A stretch of 44,144 bases of DNA from Planctomyces sp. (GCA_005798445.1 SYJG01000158.1:1-44144), one strand, 5' to 3'. Counted from the first letter of the stretch, positions 33,822 to 42,980 are shown. The notes: generated by a model from the sequence alone, not told the origin. Numbers and translations: made by a program.

Positions 33822-35024
33822 ATGGTTTCGTTCGAGTTCGGCGGTTTGAAGCGTGCCTCAATTGCGCTCGGTCGATGGGTGATCGGCTTGCTGCTGGTCG
33901 TCGCGATGGCTGGCGAGTCGCTGGCCGGGCTGCCGCTGGCCGAGCCGGATGCCGTTGGACTGGGCGCTCAGAAATTGCAGCGGATTGACGAGCTTGTCGC
34001 CGAGGGGCTTGCTGAAAAAAAGATGCCGGGCTGCGTCGTGTGTGTCGGGCGGCATGGCAAGATCGCGTTCCTAAAAGCCTTCGGCCAGAAGCAGCTTCAG
34101 CCGATCGAACTGCCGATGACGACCGACACACTGTTCGACATGGCCTCGATCACAAAGCCGATGGCGACGGCGACCAGCATCATGCTGCTGATTGAACGAG
34201 GCAGACTGCGACTGACCGACAAAGTGGCGTCGATCCTTCCCGACTTCGCGGTGAACGGCAAAGAGCCGATCACGATTCACGATTTGCTGATTCATCACAG
34301 CGGGCTGCTCGCCGACAACTCGATCAAGGACTACGAGCAGGGGCACGAAGAGGCGATCAAACGGATCTGTGAGCTGAAGCTGCTCAATCCGATTGGGGCA
34401 AAGTTCGTGTACTCGGACGTGAATTTCATTTTGCTCGGCGAGATCGTCGCGAAAGTCGGCGAGAAGAACGTGAATGAGTTTTCGCGCGAGCACATCTTTG
34501 TACCTCTCGGAATGAAATCGACCGGTTACTTGCCAAGCGAGGCTCTGCGAGTGAAAGCCGCTCCGACCGAACAGCGCGACGGCAAGTGGATGCAGGGGGA
34601 GGTTCACGATCCGCGAGCATTCAAGCTCGGCGGCGTCGCGGGACACGCGGGGTTGTTCTCAACCGCCGAGGATGTCGCGGTCTACGTCCAGATGATGCTC
34701 AACCGAGGCGAACACGGCGGCGTCCGCGTGCTGTTGCCGGAGACCGTTGAGCGAATGACTCGCGGCGATCACGTTTCGACCGGCGTGCGCGGGCTCGGCT
34801 GGGACAAGCAGACGGGCTACTCGATCAATCGTGGTGAGCGGCTGACTGACTCTGCCTTCGGTCACGGCGGGTTCACGGGGACGGTGTTGTGGATCGATCC
34901 TGAGCTCGATCTGTTCTTCATCTTCCTGAGCAACCGCGTGCATCCGAACGGCAAAGGTTCGGTCAATCAACTGGCCGGACGAATTGCGACCGCCGTGGCA
35001 TCCGCGATTCGAGACAAACCGTGA
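33822..35024 (+). CDS. Exported serine beta-lactamase-family hydrolase (esterase/transpeptidase-like)
   Basis: 400 aa from the ATG at 33822 with GGAG 8 nt upstream; 18 nt after the PPC-domain gene. A signal peptide (WVIGLLLVVAMAGESLAG) precedes a class C-like beta-lactamase fold: nucleophile motif SITK at 109-112, YSD at 197-199 (in the place of YxN) and HGGFTG near the C-terminus (the KTG-like strand). DLLIHHSGL and GVAGHAGLFSTAEDVAVYVQMML are typical of the esterase/peptidase branch rather than of antibiotic-resistance enzymes. An acyl-enzyme mechanism in the cell envelope is inferred. Confidence 0.92.
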   Translation: MVSFEFGGLKRASIALGRWVIGLLLVVAMAGESLAGLPLAEPDAVGLGAQKLQRIDELVAEGLAEKKMPGCVVCVGRHGKIAFLKAFGQKQLQPIELPMTTDTLFDMASITKPMATATSIMLLIERGRLRLTDKVASILPDFAVNGKEPITIHDLLIHHSGLLADNSIKDYEQGHEEAIKRICELKLLNPIGAKFVYSDVNFILLGEIVAKVGEKNVNEFSREHIFVPLGMKSTGYLPSEALRVKAAPTEQRDGKWMQGEVHDPRAFKLGGVAGHAGLFSTAEDVAVYVQMMLNRGEHGGVRVLLPETVERMTRGDHVSTGVRGLGWDKQTGYSINRGERLTDSAFGHGGFTGTVLWIDPELDLFFIFLSNRVHPNGKGSVNQLAGRIATAVASAIRDKP

Positions 35025-35147
35025 TGGTCGAGTCGTCAACAATTCCTCATCGCGATGCTGGCCCTGCTGGTCGTAGTTCATAAACTCCACCGCGTGAGTT
35101 TTCTGGCCGTTGTTTCGATTCAACCTCCGTTCCACTCAGGAGCTGCC

Positions 35148-36524
35148 ATGACCAAATCCAAACCGTCACGTCGAGCATTTCTGGCCGCGAGTGCCGCGTC
35201 CGCGTTCAGTTTTTCGATCGTGCCTCGGCATGTTTTGGGAGGTCAGGGACAGACTCCGCCCAGCGAGCGACTGAACGTCGCGGGCATCGGCTGCGGCGGC
35301 ATGGGAGGAGGCGACATCGCGACGATCACGAAGCTGGGGGCGAACTTCGTCGCGCTGTGCGATGTCGATGACGCTCGTGCGGCGGGGACGTTCAACGCTC
35401 ATCCGAAAGCGACCCGCTACAAAGATTTTCGAGTGATGATCGACAAGGAGGCGAAGAACATCGACGCGGTCACGGTCGGGACGCCGGACCACATTCACGC
35501 TGTCGCCGCGATGGCGGCGATCAAGGCGGGCAAGCACGTCTACGTTCAGAAGCCGTTGACCCACACGCTGCACGAGTGCCGCGAGTTGACCAAGGCGGCT
35601 CGCGCGGCGAAGGTCGTGACGTCGATGGGGAATCAAGGTCACGCCAGCGAAGGTTCGCGGCTGACAAATGAGTGGATTCAAGCGGGAGTGATCGGCGATG
35701 TCCGCGAGGTTCACGTCTGGTCCGATCGCGCGGGACGACTCTGGAAACAAGGGATCGGACGGCCGACCGACACGCCCCCCTGCCCTGCCACGCTCGATTG
35801 GGATTTGTGGCTGGGGCCGGTTAAAGAGCGGCCGTATCACTCGGCCTACGCGCCCATCGCGTGGCGCGGTTGGTGGGACTTCGGGACCGGAGCACTCGGC
35901 GACATGGGCTGCCACATCATCGACCATCCAGTATGGGCCTTGAATCTCGGAGCGCCGACGTCTGTCGAAGCGACAACGACTCACGACGGCACGCTCCTGG
36001 GTGACAACAAGCTCAACTTCGAGACATTCCCGATCGCAGCGGTCGTGACGTACCAATTCCCGGCGCGAGAGCATGCTGGCAAGAAACTGCCTCCGGTGAC
36101 GATGACTTGGTACGATGGCGGCCTGATGCCGCCGACTCCGGCAGAGATGTCAGGCAGCCAACGTCTGCCGGGCAACGGCGTGCTCTACGTCGGCAGCAAG
36201 GGGAAGATGTATCACGGCTCGCACGGCGGGATGCCTCAGCTTCTGCCAAGTGAGTTGCAGGCTCAAGGCCAGGCGGTGCCGAAGACGATGGCTCGCTCAC
36301 CCGGCCACTACGACGAGTGGTATCTCGCCTGCAAAGGGGGCAAACCGCCGATCGACAACTTCGAGTACTCCGGCCCGATGACTGAGACGGTGTTGCTTGG
36401 CATGCTCGCGATGCGCAGCCCCGGCACGCGGCTGGAGTGGGATGCCGAAAACTTGAAGGTCAAGAATGCGCCGAACGTCAACGAGTTCACTCACATCGAA
36501 TACCGTAAAGGTTGGACGCTATGA
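35148..36524 (+). CDS. Tat-exported Gfo/Idh/MocA family oxidoreductase
   Basis: 458 aa from the ATG at 35148 with AGGAG 5 nt upstream. The signal SRRAFLAASAASAFSFSI is twin-arginine type. The Rossmann motif GIGCGGMGGG (46-55) binds NAD(P), and CDVDDARA follows the second strand. The usual EKP loop reads VQKPLTH, so the Glu is Gln, but the active-site Lys is kept. GDMGCHIIDHPVWAL supplies the conserved DxGxH-type His/Asp region. Export of a folded cofactor-loaded enzyme via Tat is normal for this group in planctomycetes. It overlaps the DUF1080 gene by 4 nt (ATGA). Confidence 0.93.
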   Translation: MTKSKPSRRAFLAASAASAFSFSIVPRHVLGGQGQTPPSERLNVAGIGCGGMGGGDIATITKLGANFVALCDVDDARAAGTFNAHPKATRYKDFRVMIDKEAKNIDAVTVGTPDHIHAVAAMAAIKAGKHVYVQKPLTHTLHECRELTKAARAAKVVTSMGNQGHASEGSRLTNEWIQAGVIGDVREVHVWSDRAGRLWKQGIGRPTDTPPCPATLDWDLWLGPVKERPYHSAYAPIAWRGWWDFGTGALGDMGCHIIDHPVWALNLGAPTSVEATTTHDGTLLGDNKLNFETFPIAAVVTYQFPAREHAGKKLPPVTMTWYDGGLMPPTPAEMSGSQRLPGNGVLYVGSKGKMYHGSHGGMPQLLPSELQAQGQAVPKTMARSPGHYDEWYLACKGGKPPIDNFEYSGPMTETVLLGMLAMRSPGTRLEWDAENLKVKNAPNVNEFTHIEYRKGWTL

Positions 36525-37216
36525 AATTCACAACGCTGCTCGCTGTTGTCGTCCTGTCGTTCGGAACGGCAGCGGCGACATTCGCCGCCGACAACTCGCT
36601 GACCGATCAGGAAAAGGAGGAGGGGTGGCTGCTCCTCTTCGACGGTCAGACGACCAAAGGCTGGATGTCGCCCAAAGAAAAGCCGCTGCCGGACAAGCAC
36701 GTCCAAGGCGGAAGCCTGAATCCGCATCCGTGCGACTACATGCTCACGTCGGAGAAGGCTTGGGAGAACTACAAGCTTTCGCTCGACTTCAAGATCAGCC
36801 CGAAGTGCAACAGCGGGATTTTCGTGCGGACGTTTCCGCTGATGCCTCGGCCCGGCAAGGACGTCGGGTTCAACGGCCTCGAGATCGCGATCGACGACAC
36901 AAAGTCGGCCGGCTTTCACGACACCGGTGCGATCTACGATCTCGTCAAGCCGACGAAGAATGCCATGAAACCGGTGGGGGAGTGGAACCACATCGTTGTC
37001 ACCAGCGATCACCACTTACTGGTCGTCGAAATCAACGGCGAGACCGTGTCACGCATGAACTTCGACGAGTGGCCGGAAAAGAACAAACGCCCGGACGGCT
37101 CGGCTCACAAGTTCGACGTGGCCTACAAGACTCACCCGCGCAAGGGGCACATTGGTCTGCAAGACCACGGGAGCGACTGCTGGTTCAAGAACATCAAGCT
37201 GCTGCCTCTGAAATGA
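36521..37216 (+). CDS. Exported DUF1080 (3-keto-disaccharide hydrolase-like) protein
   Basis: 231 aa from the ATG at 36521, overlapping the previous stop in ATGA; AAGG lies upstream. A signal peptide (LLAVVVLSFGTAAATFAA) precedes one DUF1080 beta-jellyroll: WLLLFDGQTTKGW, YKLSLDFKISPKCNSGIFVR, GLEIAIDDTK, GEWNHIVVTSDHHLLVVEINGE and GHIGLQDHGSDCWFKNIKLLPL. DUF1080 proteins hydrolyse 3-keto-glycosides, and the coupled oxidoreductase could make or reduce the 3-keto sugar. That pathway link is inferred from family knowledge and gene overlap. Confidence 0.94.
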   Translation: MKFTTLLAVVVLSFGTAAATFAADNSLTDQEKEEGWLLLFDGQTTKGWMSPKEKPLPDKHVQGGSLNPHPCDYMLTSEKAWENYKLSLDFKISPKCNSGIFVRTFPLMPRPGKDVGFNGLEIAIDDTKSAGFHDTGAIYDLVKPTKNAMKPVGEWNHIVVTSDHHLLVVEINGETVSRMNFDEWPEKNKRPDGSAHKFDVAYKTHPRKGHIGLQDHGSDCWFKNIKLLPLK

Positions 37217-37247
37217 AAAGAGCCGCACGCGATCGGCGTACGGCTCT
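37217..37247. terminator. Candidate bidirectional terminator hairpin
   Basis: AAGAGCCG at 37217-37224 pairs with CGGCTCTT at 37240-37247 around a 15-nt loop. It starts at the stop of the DUF1080 gene and lies between convergent genes. An A-rich run precedes the stem, giving a short U-run for the minus-strand transcript only. Confidence 0.6.
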
Positions 37248-37267
37248 TGAGATTGACGATCAACGAA

Positions 37268-37870
37268 TTACGCGAACGGCAGCGGGAACGGTTCGAGTGA
37301 GAACGGGAAGACGCGAACCGGCTTGCCGGCAGCGTGTCGCTCTTTGTAGCCGAGCTGTGCGGCGCGATCGGCGGCGAACTGAAGGTGCGTCAGTTCGAGT
37401 CCGCAGAAGCGTTCGTCATCGGTCTCGGCGGCGACGTCGGCAAAGACTTCGCCCGCCGACGCGGCATGACGTCGCACGCCGTGAATGCTGTGCTCGCGGA
37501 CCTTCACTCCGGCGGCGGCCATCTTGACCAGCCCTTTGAGGAAGCGGCCGACGATCGACTCGTTGCCGGAGGCTCGCAGCAGGCGATCCCACTCTTCGTG
37601 AGACTCCCAGTAGTAGCCGTGATTGAACAGGTCGATCGCCAGCAGAAAGCTGCGGTTCTCTTGCCAATTCTCGGCCGAGAGAGGCTTCACCGAACGGTTC
37701 TTGCGACCGTAGCTGTGTCCACTCGGATGGCGGATCGGGTGCGGCGTGGACGATCCGGGAATGTAGGTGTAGGCCGGCAAGTTGCCGGGAAGCAGTTTCA
37801 CGACCTTGATGTCGACGACTTCTTTCACTTCAGGTTCAGCAATCGCGGCGGGCATCCGTCGGGTCTCCAT
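37268..37870 (-). CDS. DUF309 family protein
   Basis: 200 aa from the ATG at 37870; an ATG at 37855 has a better-placed GGAG and may be the true start. The DUF309 core is [24 protein letters not shown] followed by [15 protein letters not shown], an all-helical metal-enzyme-like fold of unknown activity. The N-terminal 65 residues (Pro-rich, [20 protein letters not shown]) and the C-terminal [12 protein letters not shown] are extensions beyond the usual domain. It is monocistronic and converges on DUF1080. Confidence 0.85.
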   Translation of the reverse strand: METRRMPAAIAEPEVKEVVDIKVVKLLPGNLPAYTYIPGSSTPHPIRHPSGHSYGRKNRSVKPLSAENWQENRSFLLAIDLFNHGYYWESHEEWDRLLRASGNESIVGRFLKGLVKMAAAGVKVREHSIHGVRRHAASAGEVFADVAAETDDERFCGLELTHLQFAADRAAQLGYKERHAAGKPVRVFPFSLEPFPLPFA

Positions 37871-38187
37871 TCATATCAAGCGAGTTGGCAGAGCGGACTG
37901 TTCTCCAGCCACTTGGCGGGACTATCAGACTCAGCCCTGGGAATCGGGTCAAACAAAAAATGTGGTTGCATGAGGTTTCAGGTTTCTTCGGAAGATAGGA
38001 CCGGTGCGGATTTCGCAACCGGCAGCGATGGCAGGAATCAGGACCGTTGCAGTGGTCAGGTGGGGCTCGCACGGGTGCTGCCCCTCGCGAGAGGCACAGA
38101 ATATCGGGCGATTTTCGATTGAGAAGACCGGTTCTCGGTTTCACCACGAGAAACGCACAAGTCCTGCGTACAACCGCTTTTGCCAGA
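37871..38187. other. Non-coding stretch upstream of the DUF309 gene
   Basis: A 317-nt gap between two minus-strand genes. It holds short imperfect hairpins such as GGGGCTCGCACGGGTGCTGCCCC (about 38062-38084), but no clear gene, RNA or promoter. Small ORFs here lack recognisable features. Confidence 0.4.
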
Positions 38188-38613
38188 CTAATTTGCCGCG
38201 TCCGCCAGCTTTCGGACGTCCCGTTTGATGCGAGCGATCACGCCCCGAAACCCTTGCTGCCGCTGCATTCCGAGCACTTTTTGCAGGCCAAGATAACCGA
38301 CCACGTCGTCAGGAATGCCAGCGACCTCTTCCGGCGAGGCGTCCGCTAGTCCTTGCACCATCAGTGTGACCAGTCCACGAACGGTCGGCGATTTTTTAGG
38401 AACGTCCGCCTCCAGCCGCACTCGCCCTCCGACTACATCGACCCAGAGGTAAACCGGCGTTTGGCACTCTTGAACTCGGCAACTCTCAGACTGAGAGCCA
38501 GCAGTGCGGCCGTTCGTCGTTGGCGGCAGTTCGTCGGCGAGTTCGATCAGCGTTTCGAGTTTCTCCTCGTCATCGAGGCCCTCGAAATCGGCAATCAGTT
38601 CGGAAAGTTTCAT
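38188..38613 (-). CDS. sufE: SufE-like cysteine desulfurase activator
   Basis: 141 aa from the ATG at 38613 (MKLSELIADFEGL). A GTG at 38634 overlapping the upstream stop as GTGA is the alternative. SufE pattern: SELIADFEGLDDEEKLETLIELADELP, then ESCRVQECQTPVYLWVDV with the sulfur-accepting Cys50, matching Cys51 of E. coli SufE; Cys45 is extra. The second half fits (DVPKKSPTVRGLVTLMVQGL). SufE takes persulfide sulfur from SufS for Fe-S cluster assembly; sufS is not in this window. It is co-transcribed with the DUF1569 gene just upstream. Confidence 0.93.
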   Translation of the reverse strand: MKLSELIADFEGLDDEEKLETLIELADELPPTTNGRTAGSQSESCRVQECQTPVYLWVDVVGGRVRLEADVPKKSPTVRGLVTLMVQGLADASPEEVAGIPDDVVGYLGLQKVLGMQRQQGFRGVIARIKRDVRKLADAAN

Positions 38614-38630
38614 TGGGCAATCCAAACTCT

Positions 38631-39104
38631 TCACGCGGGCGGCTGTCCATTTTCCCCAGGGACGACGAAGCTCATGTGCAGTTCACAGTGGCGGAGCTGC
38701 AGCTGCATGACCTCTTCGCTTGCCATTTTTCCGAACACGGGATGTGGTGCCGTCGGCGTCTCGTGCGAGAGTCGTTCGACGGCCGCCTTCAGTTGTCGTA
38801 AGCCCTCCTCCGCCGTCACCGATTCGTCCGGCAGAAGCGCCGCACCGTTCTTGGGGAGTTTGAAGCCGGCCTTCATTGGCTTGATCAGCATGGAGTTCTT
38901 GATCACGGGAGCGACCAGCCATCTGACCCAAAACGGTGCTTGAAATCCAAACCCGTCGATCGAGGCGATCATCGCCTTGGCCAAATGCTGGCAGTTTTGT
39001 CCGAACGACCATTTTCCGACCGTGTGATGGTTACCGAGCAGATGCTCAGCGTCTTGAACAACGTCGGACAAAGTTGAGTAGCGAACGGTGCGGCGAGCAG
39101 ACAT
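38631..39104 (-). CDS. DUF1569 (DinB-like) protein
   Basis: 157 aa from the ATG at 39104 with AGG 6 nt upstream. GNHHTVGKWSFGQNCQHLAKAM at the start and EEVMQLQLRHCELHMSFV at the end match the DUF1569 four-helix, DinB-like fold, whose three His residues (here in NCQHLAKA, HCELH and nearby) bind metal. The central stretch (FWVRWLVAPVIKNSMLIKPM) is typical. Function is unknown; thiol-transfer roles are known for the wider DinB superfamily. Its stop overlaps a possible GTG start of sufE. Confidence 0.88.
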   Translation of the reverse strand: MSARRTVRYSTLSDVVQDAEHLLGNHHTVGKWSFGQNCQHLAKAMIASIDGFGFQAPFWVRWLVAPVIKNSMLIKPMKAGFKLPKNGAALLPDESVTAEEGLRQLKAAVERLSHETPTAPHPVFGKMASEEVMQLQLRHCELHMSFVVPGENGQPPA

Positions 39105-39197
39105 GCGGAACCTCGTGTTGGATCGTGAAGCGAAGCATTCTGGCGGAGCGTGCTCCGCTTTTGAAGGCGGGACTCGATTGGGCTATAGTCGGCCGCC

Positions 39198-39268
39198 GTG
39201 GGGCACGTTTTCAACGTGCCCGTCACCAAGAAAAGCACGGTCTCTGGCAGGTTGAAAACCTGCTCCAC
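39198..39268. repeat. GTGG-headed pair of hairpins upstream of the RraA-like gene
   Basis: GTGG opens the element and CCAC closes it. Inside are the hairpins GGGCACGTT-ttc-AACGTGCCC and GCAGGTT-gaa-AACCTGC, with a 20-odd-nt spacer between. The two hairpins have unrelated stems but share the AACxTG/gaa core. The ribosome site of the RraA-like gene follows 15 nt later. Confidence 0.85.
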
Positions 39269-39291
39269 GACATCACCACGAAAGGCTCCAC

Positions 39292-40026
39292 ATGTCGAAG
39301 TATCCCGGCGTTTCGGCGGAAGTTTTGAAGGAATTGGCCAAGTACGACACTCCAACGATCGCCAACGCGGTCGAGTTGTGGAACCGTTATCCGCGCAATT
39401 TGGGCTACATGAACGGCAGCATTGTGTCCTGCTTCCCCAAGTTGCCACCGATGGTTGGCTTCGCCCTGACGACGACGTTCCGCAGCATGGCTCCGCCGAA
39501 GGGTGGCGATGCGTATTCCGGGATCGGCCAGCAGCTTGAGTCATTCGCGGATTTCCCCGGCCCGCCGGTGATCGTGTTTCAAGACCTCGACGTGCCGTGC
39601 GCCTCAGCCACGTTCGGCGAGGTGATGTGCTCGACGTACAAGGCTTTCGGAGCCGCCGGTCTGATCACGTCCGGAACCGGCCGCGATCTCGATCAAGTCG
39701 AGGCGTTGAACTTCCCGGCCTTCACAAACGGGACAATCTGTGCTCACGGCTATTGCCACATGATTTCGCTGAACGTCCCGGTAACGGTCGGTGGAATGAT
39801 GGTCTATCCGGGAGCATTGCTGCACGGCGACCGCAACGGCGTCTGCTCGATTCCGGTCGAGATCGCCTCCGAGGTCGGCGGCGTCTGCCAAGAAGTCGCC
39901 GTCGCCGAGGCGATCGTGCTGAACTACCTCAAAGGCTCAAACCTCACCCCGAAGGATTTCAACGCCGCTCGCGCCGAGTGCGGTGCGATGATCAAAGCGG
40001 TTGAGAAACGGCTGAGCGGAAAGTAG
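39292..40026 (+). CDS. RraA-like protein (HMG/CHA aldolase fold)
   Basis: 244 aa from the ATG at 39292 with AAAGG 6 nt upstream. The fold is that of RraA and of 4-hydroxy-4-methyl-2-oxoglutarate aldolases: [12 protein letters not shown] at the start, [29 protein letters not shown] (the G-x-R-D region binding Mg and pyruvate) and [19 protein letters not shown] (GDxxGV). Longer than E. coli RraA (161 aa) because of an insertion between the first helix and the core, as in the aldolase-like members. Retro-aldol or decarboxylase activity on an oxo-acid is more likely than RNase E inhibition; this is inferred. Confidence 0.87.
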   Translation: MSKYPGVSAEVLKELAKYDTPTIANAVELWNRYPRNLGYMNGSIVSCFPKLPPMVGFALTTTFRSMAPPKGGDAYSGIGQQLESFADFPGPPVIVFQDLDVPCASATFGEVMCSTYKAFGAAGLITSGTGRDLDQVEALNFPAFTNGTICAHGYCHMISLNVPVTVGGMMVYPGALLHGDRNGVCSIPVEIASEVGGVCQEVAVAEAIVLNYLKGSNLTPKDFNAARAECGAMIKAVEKRLSGK

Positions 40027-40040
40027 GTTGAGACTGCGCT

Positions 40041-40140
40041 GTGGCCGGTCTCCTGACCGAGCCACCTCGCCCGACCGTAGGTCTCCCACATTCTTGGAGA
40101 CCTGCGGTCCACCCAAGCGGCGGGGTCGGGAGACCCGCGC
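40041..40140. repeat. Composite GGTCTCC-family REP cluster
   Basis: GTGGCCGGTCTCCTGACCGA starts at 40041 and the unit ends GAGCCAC. A second unit GTAGGTCTCC (40077) faces GGAGACCTGC (near 40096-40105), and GGGTCGGGAGACCCGC closes the cluster. The first arm is the same as at 42831-42858. At least three hairpins lie within 100 nt. Confidence 0.8.
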
Positions 40141-40673
40141 CGAGCGCTAGCCCTCTTCAATGCAAAAACCGCGGTCAGTCTTGCGACAGCCGCGGCCAAT
40201 GTGCCGATTCTCGTGCGGAATTGTGACGGTGGAGTCGCTTTGCGAAACGGGCGGAAACCGGGCGTACTTCAGCACGTCCCTTTGGTGGTTTCGACCCACG
40301 CGGTTTGTTTAGGCACCTCCGTCTGAATTACTGACGAGAACTGGCATGTCCCATTTTTGAGGCTGGGAACTCGTTGGCCGACCGACATTTTCACATGGTG
40401 TGATTGACCTTGAGGCAGGTGCGATCTGCTTCATTCAGGTCGAGTGGCTGTCTCCAACCGAGTACTGCATTCATCGGCAACGCCTGCGCTCCGTCCTCTC
40501 CGATTTTGTCAGTGGCAGCGGTTTTCGGAAGAATTCAATCGCCGTGCGGTTCCGAGCACCCGCTCGATCTTGGATCGAAGCGACGGTTCGTCGCCAGTTT
40601 TTCTCAAGCCAACCAAGTTGATATCCTCCCGCCCGCTGAATCGTTCTCAATTCAATCCTCAGGAGCTTTCGCC
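40141..40673. other. Non-coding stretch upstream of the sugar isomerase-like gene
   Basis: About 530 nt without a convincing gene. It should contain the promoter of the 40674 gene. TTGACC at about 40403 could be a -35 box but no matching -10 is evident. The frame of the downstream gene is open back to about 40404, without a ribosome site there. Confidence 0.4.
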
Positions 40674-41534
40674 ATGAATTCTGCCTCCCGCTCGTTTGGT
40701 TCTCGACGCGAATTTCTGCAATGGACGGCCGCCGCAGCAGGAGTCGCGGCGCTGTCGCCGGTCGTCGGCCTCGCTGCCGATCCCGACCCGTACGGCGGGT
40801 TCAAGATGTGCATCCAGAGCTACTCGCTACGCGGCTTCGACGGGAAGACCGCGATGCAGCACACGCAAAAACTGGGGCTGAAGTACTGGGAGTCCTTCCG
40901 CAATCACATCCCGATGGACACCGCTCCAGAAAAGATCGAGGCGGCGAAAACGATGCTCAAGGAAAATGGGCTCACGCTGTTGGCCTTCGGCGTCGAGGGC
41001 TTCAATGAAAACGAAGGAGCCGCCCGCAAGGCGTTCGACTTCGCCAAGGCGATGGGTGTGATGTCGATCAGTGCCGATCCGCAAAAGAACAAAGCAACGT
41101 TCGACCTGCTCGACAAGTTGGTCGCCGAGTACGACATCGCCATCGCGATTCACAATCACGGCCCGAAGGCGAGCTACGACAAAGTCACCGACGTCCAAAC
41201 TTGGGTGAAGGACCGCCATCCGAAAATCGGAGCCTGCGTCGATACGGGTCACTACGTCCGCAGCGATGAAGACCCGGTCGAGGTCATCGAGAAGCTCGGC
41301 AAGCGCGTCTTCGGCGTGCATCTCAAGGATTTCAAAGGCCCGGCCGGCCAAGACAAGCGGCCGACGATCCTGGGCGAAGGAAACCTGCGGTTGGTGGAAA
41401 CTCTCAAGGCGCTCAAGAAGCTCGACTACAAGTACTCGCTGTCACTGGAGTACGAAGAGAGTCCAAAGGATCCGATCGCCGACATCGAACTCTGCCTCAA
41501 GGCGGTTCGCGATGCCGTGAAGAAGATCGCCTAA
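40674..41534 (+). CDS. Tat-exported sugar phosphate isomerase/epimerase-like TIM-barrel protein
   Basis: 286 aa from the ATG at 40674 with AGGAG 7 nt upstream. The signal SRREFLQWTAAAAGVAAL is twin-arginine type. The AP_endonuc_2/xylose-isomerase-like barrel follows: GGFKMCIQSYSLRGF, GLTLLAFGVEGFNENE, IAIAIHNHGP (metal His), IGACVDTGHYVRSDEDP, FGVHLKDFKG and YSLSLEYEESPKDP (Glu). These are the divalent-metal ligands of sugar epimerases. The substrate, probably a free sugar derivative in the periplasm, is inferred. It is followed after 3 nt by a GTAG-headed REP pair. Confidence 0.92.
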   Translation: MNSASRSFGSRREFLQWTAAAAGVAALSPVVGLAADPDPYGGFKMCIQSYSLRGFDGKTAMQHTQKLGLKYWESFRNHIPMDTAPEKIEAAKTMLKENGLTLLAFGVEGFNENEGAARKAFDFAKAMGVMSISADPQKNKATFDLLDKLVAEYDIAIAIHNHGPKASYDKVTDVQTWVKDRHPKIGACVDTGHYVRSDEDPVEVIEKLGKRVFGVHLKDFKGPAGQDKRPTILGEGNLRLVETLKALKKLDYKYSLSLEYEESPKDPIADIELCLKAVRDAVKKIA

Positions 41535-41536
41535 TC

Positions 41537-41617
41537 GTAGGTCAGGCTTTCTAGCCTGACCCGAATTGGCAAAAGACGTCGTTCGCCCACCGGGTCAGCC
41601 TGGAAAGGCTGACCTAC
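41537..41617. repeat. GTAG-headed REP pair between the isomerase and a small membrane gene
   Basis: GTAGGTCAGGCTTTCTAGCC with a closing TGACC (stem GTCAGGCT/AGCCTGAC) faces GGGTCAGCCTGGAAAGGCTG ending CTAC at 41617. Both arms are hairpins with outward GTAG heads. On the minus strand the TAG of the right head is the stop codon of the 68-aa gene. Confidence 0.9.
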
Positions 41618-41820
41618 TTTCTCCCACCGCTCTTGAGGAGCAGGAAGCCGATCAGCCACACGCCGGCGAGAACGGCCGAGTAGCTCGACGGACGCAGCGA
41701 GCGCCAAAATGTGATCGTCCCCTCTTGATAGAAGCGTCCGTATTCACTGCAGAGATGCCAGAAGTTGCTCATGATCGGTTGCGTGTAGGCGGTCGAGAGA
41801 ATCAGTTCTGCAAAAAGCAT
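41614..41820 (-). CDS. Small membrane protein, unknown function
   Basis: 68 aa from the ATG at 41820. A hydrophobic segment near the C-terminus (SAVLAGVWLIGFLLLKSGG) is the likely membrane helix; the N-terminus (MLFAELILSTAYTQPIM) is also apolar. No family is recognised. The stop codon comes from the REP head, so an original longer or differently ended protein is possible. A real gene is plausible but not certain. Confidence 0.45.
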   Translation of the reverse strand: MLFAELILSTAYTQPIMSNFWHLCSEYGRFYQEGTITFWRSLRPSSYSAVLAGVWLIGFLLLKSGGRK

Positions 41821-41830
41821 AGGTCAAGAA

Positions 41831-41907
41831 CCCGCTTGTGGCGGGAGCAAGTTTCGTAGCCACGTTCGCCCCACGTTCAGGCGAATGTGGCTAAGGCGGG
41901 AACGAAA
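41831..41907. repeat. Hairpins upstream of the terC-like gene
   Basis: AGCCACGTTCGCC at 41858-41870 pairs with GGCGAATGTGGCT at 41880-41892 (one mismatch). GTTTCGT and ACGAAAC extend the pairing outward, and CCCGCTTGTGGCGGG (41831-41845) forms a smaller hairpin. GTAG is present at 41856. Probably another REP-like family. Confidence 0.65.
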
Positions 41908-41979
41908 CTGCTCGAAAGCTCCGCGCGCAACTCCTACAACCTGTACGACCGGTGCTTGGTTGACTCAGGAACTCAAGAC

Positions 41980-42762
41980 ATGGAACTCGTCGAAGCCCTG
42001 ATCGCGCTCGTCACGCTGACGGTGATGGAAATCGTCTTGGGGATCGACAACATCGTCTTCATCGCGATCCTGACCGATCGACTGCCGCACGAACAGCAGC
42101 CGTTGGCTCGACGGCTGGGGCTGGGAATCGCGATGATCTCGCGAATCCTTCTGCTGCTGACGCTCAACTGGCTGAAGGACATGACCGCATCGCTGTGGGA
42201 ATGGACCTCGCTGGGCATTCCTCGCGATTTGTTTCCGGAAGACGCGAATCCTTTCGCGGAGATCAACGGCGTCTCCGTTCGCGACATCATCCTGCTGATC
42301 GGTGGCCTGTTCCTGATCGGCAAGAGCGTGCGTGAAATCCATTCCAAAATGGAGGGCCGCGATCACGGCGCATCCGCTGGCCCGAAGCCAACGATGCGGC
42401 GAGTCATCGCCGAGATCGCCGTAATGGACATCGTCTTTTCACTGGATTCGGTCATCACGGCGATCGGCATGGCGAATCATCTGCTGGTCATGATCACGGC
42501 GGTGATGGTGGCCGTCGTCGTCATGCTGGTCTTCGCGAATCGAATCAGCTCGTTCATCGAGCAGCATCCGACGCTGAAAATGCTGGCCCTGAGTTTCCTG
42601 CTGCTGATCGGCGTCATGTTGGTCGCCGAGGGAATCGGCACGCACTTCAACAAAGGCTACATCTACTTCGCGATGACCTTTTCGCTGTTGGTCGAGTTCC
42701 TCAACATCCGCTCGACGGTCAAGGAAAAGCGTCGAAATCAGACCGCCCGCGTGGATGACTGA
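41980..42762 (+). CDS. TerC family integral membrane protein
   Basis: 260 aa from the ATG at 41980 with AGGA about 9 nt upstream. Seven or so hydrophobic segments are present. The TerC signature is clear: VMEIVLGIDNIVFIAIL with the acidic GIDN, and AEIAVMDIVFSLDSVITAIGMA with FSLDSV, the paired Asp motifs within membrane helices. DIILLIGGLFLIGKSVREIH and LKMLALSFLLLIGVMLVAEG follow. Family members are linked to tellurium resistance and to manganese or other metal-ion export across the inner membrane. The specific ion is unknown here. It is monocistronic between repeat elements. Confidence 0.94.
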   Translation: MELVEALIALVTLTVMEIVLGIDNIVFIAILTDRLPHEQQPLARRLGLGIAMISRILLLLTLNWLKDMTASLWEWTSLGIPRDLFPEDANPFAEINGVSVRDIILLIGGLFLIGKSVREIHSKMEGRDHGASAGPKPTMRRVIAEIAVMDIVFSLDSVITAIGMANHLLVMITAVMVAVVVMLVFANRISSFIEQHPTLKMLALSFLLLIGVMLVAEGIGTHFNKGYIYFAMTFSLLVEFLNIRSTVKEKRRNQTARVDD

Positions 42763-42830
42763 CTGCTCGTCCGACGCGATGTCCAGAATCTGCAACGAAG
42801 ACCCGCCAACCTCAACACGCTCCGCCACTC

Positions 42831-42980
42831 GTTGTGGCCGGTCTCCTGACGGAGCCACGGTTCGTGGACCGGAGGTCTCTTCGTTCGTGCGGTGTGAGGA
42901 GGTTCGTCTCCAACGCTTCTTGACCGTTCGGGGAGACCTGCGGTCGAGGCGAGTGGCTCGGTCGGGAGACCGGCCACAAC
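42831..42980. repeat. GTTGTGGCCGGTCTCC-family inverted pair
   Basis: Arms at 42831-42858 and 42953-42980 pair at 26 of 28 positions, with the heads GTGG/CCAC outward. Between them lie further GGTCTC and GGGAGACC units. The first arm equals the one at 40041. More GGCCGGCCAC and GGGGAGACC pieces trail to about 43015, so this is a composite cluster in the 285-nt gap after the terC-like gene. Confidence 0.85.
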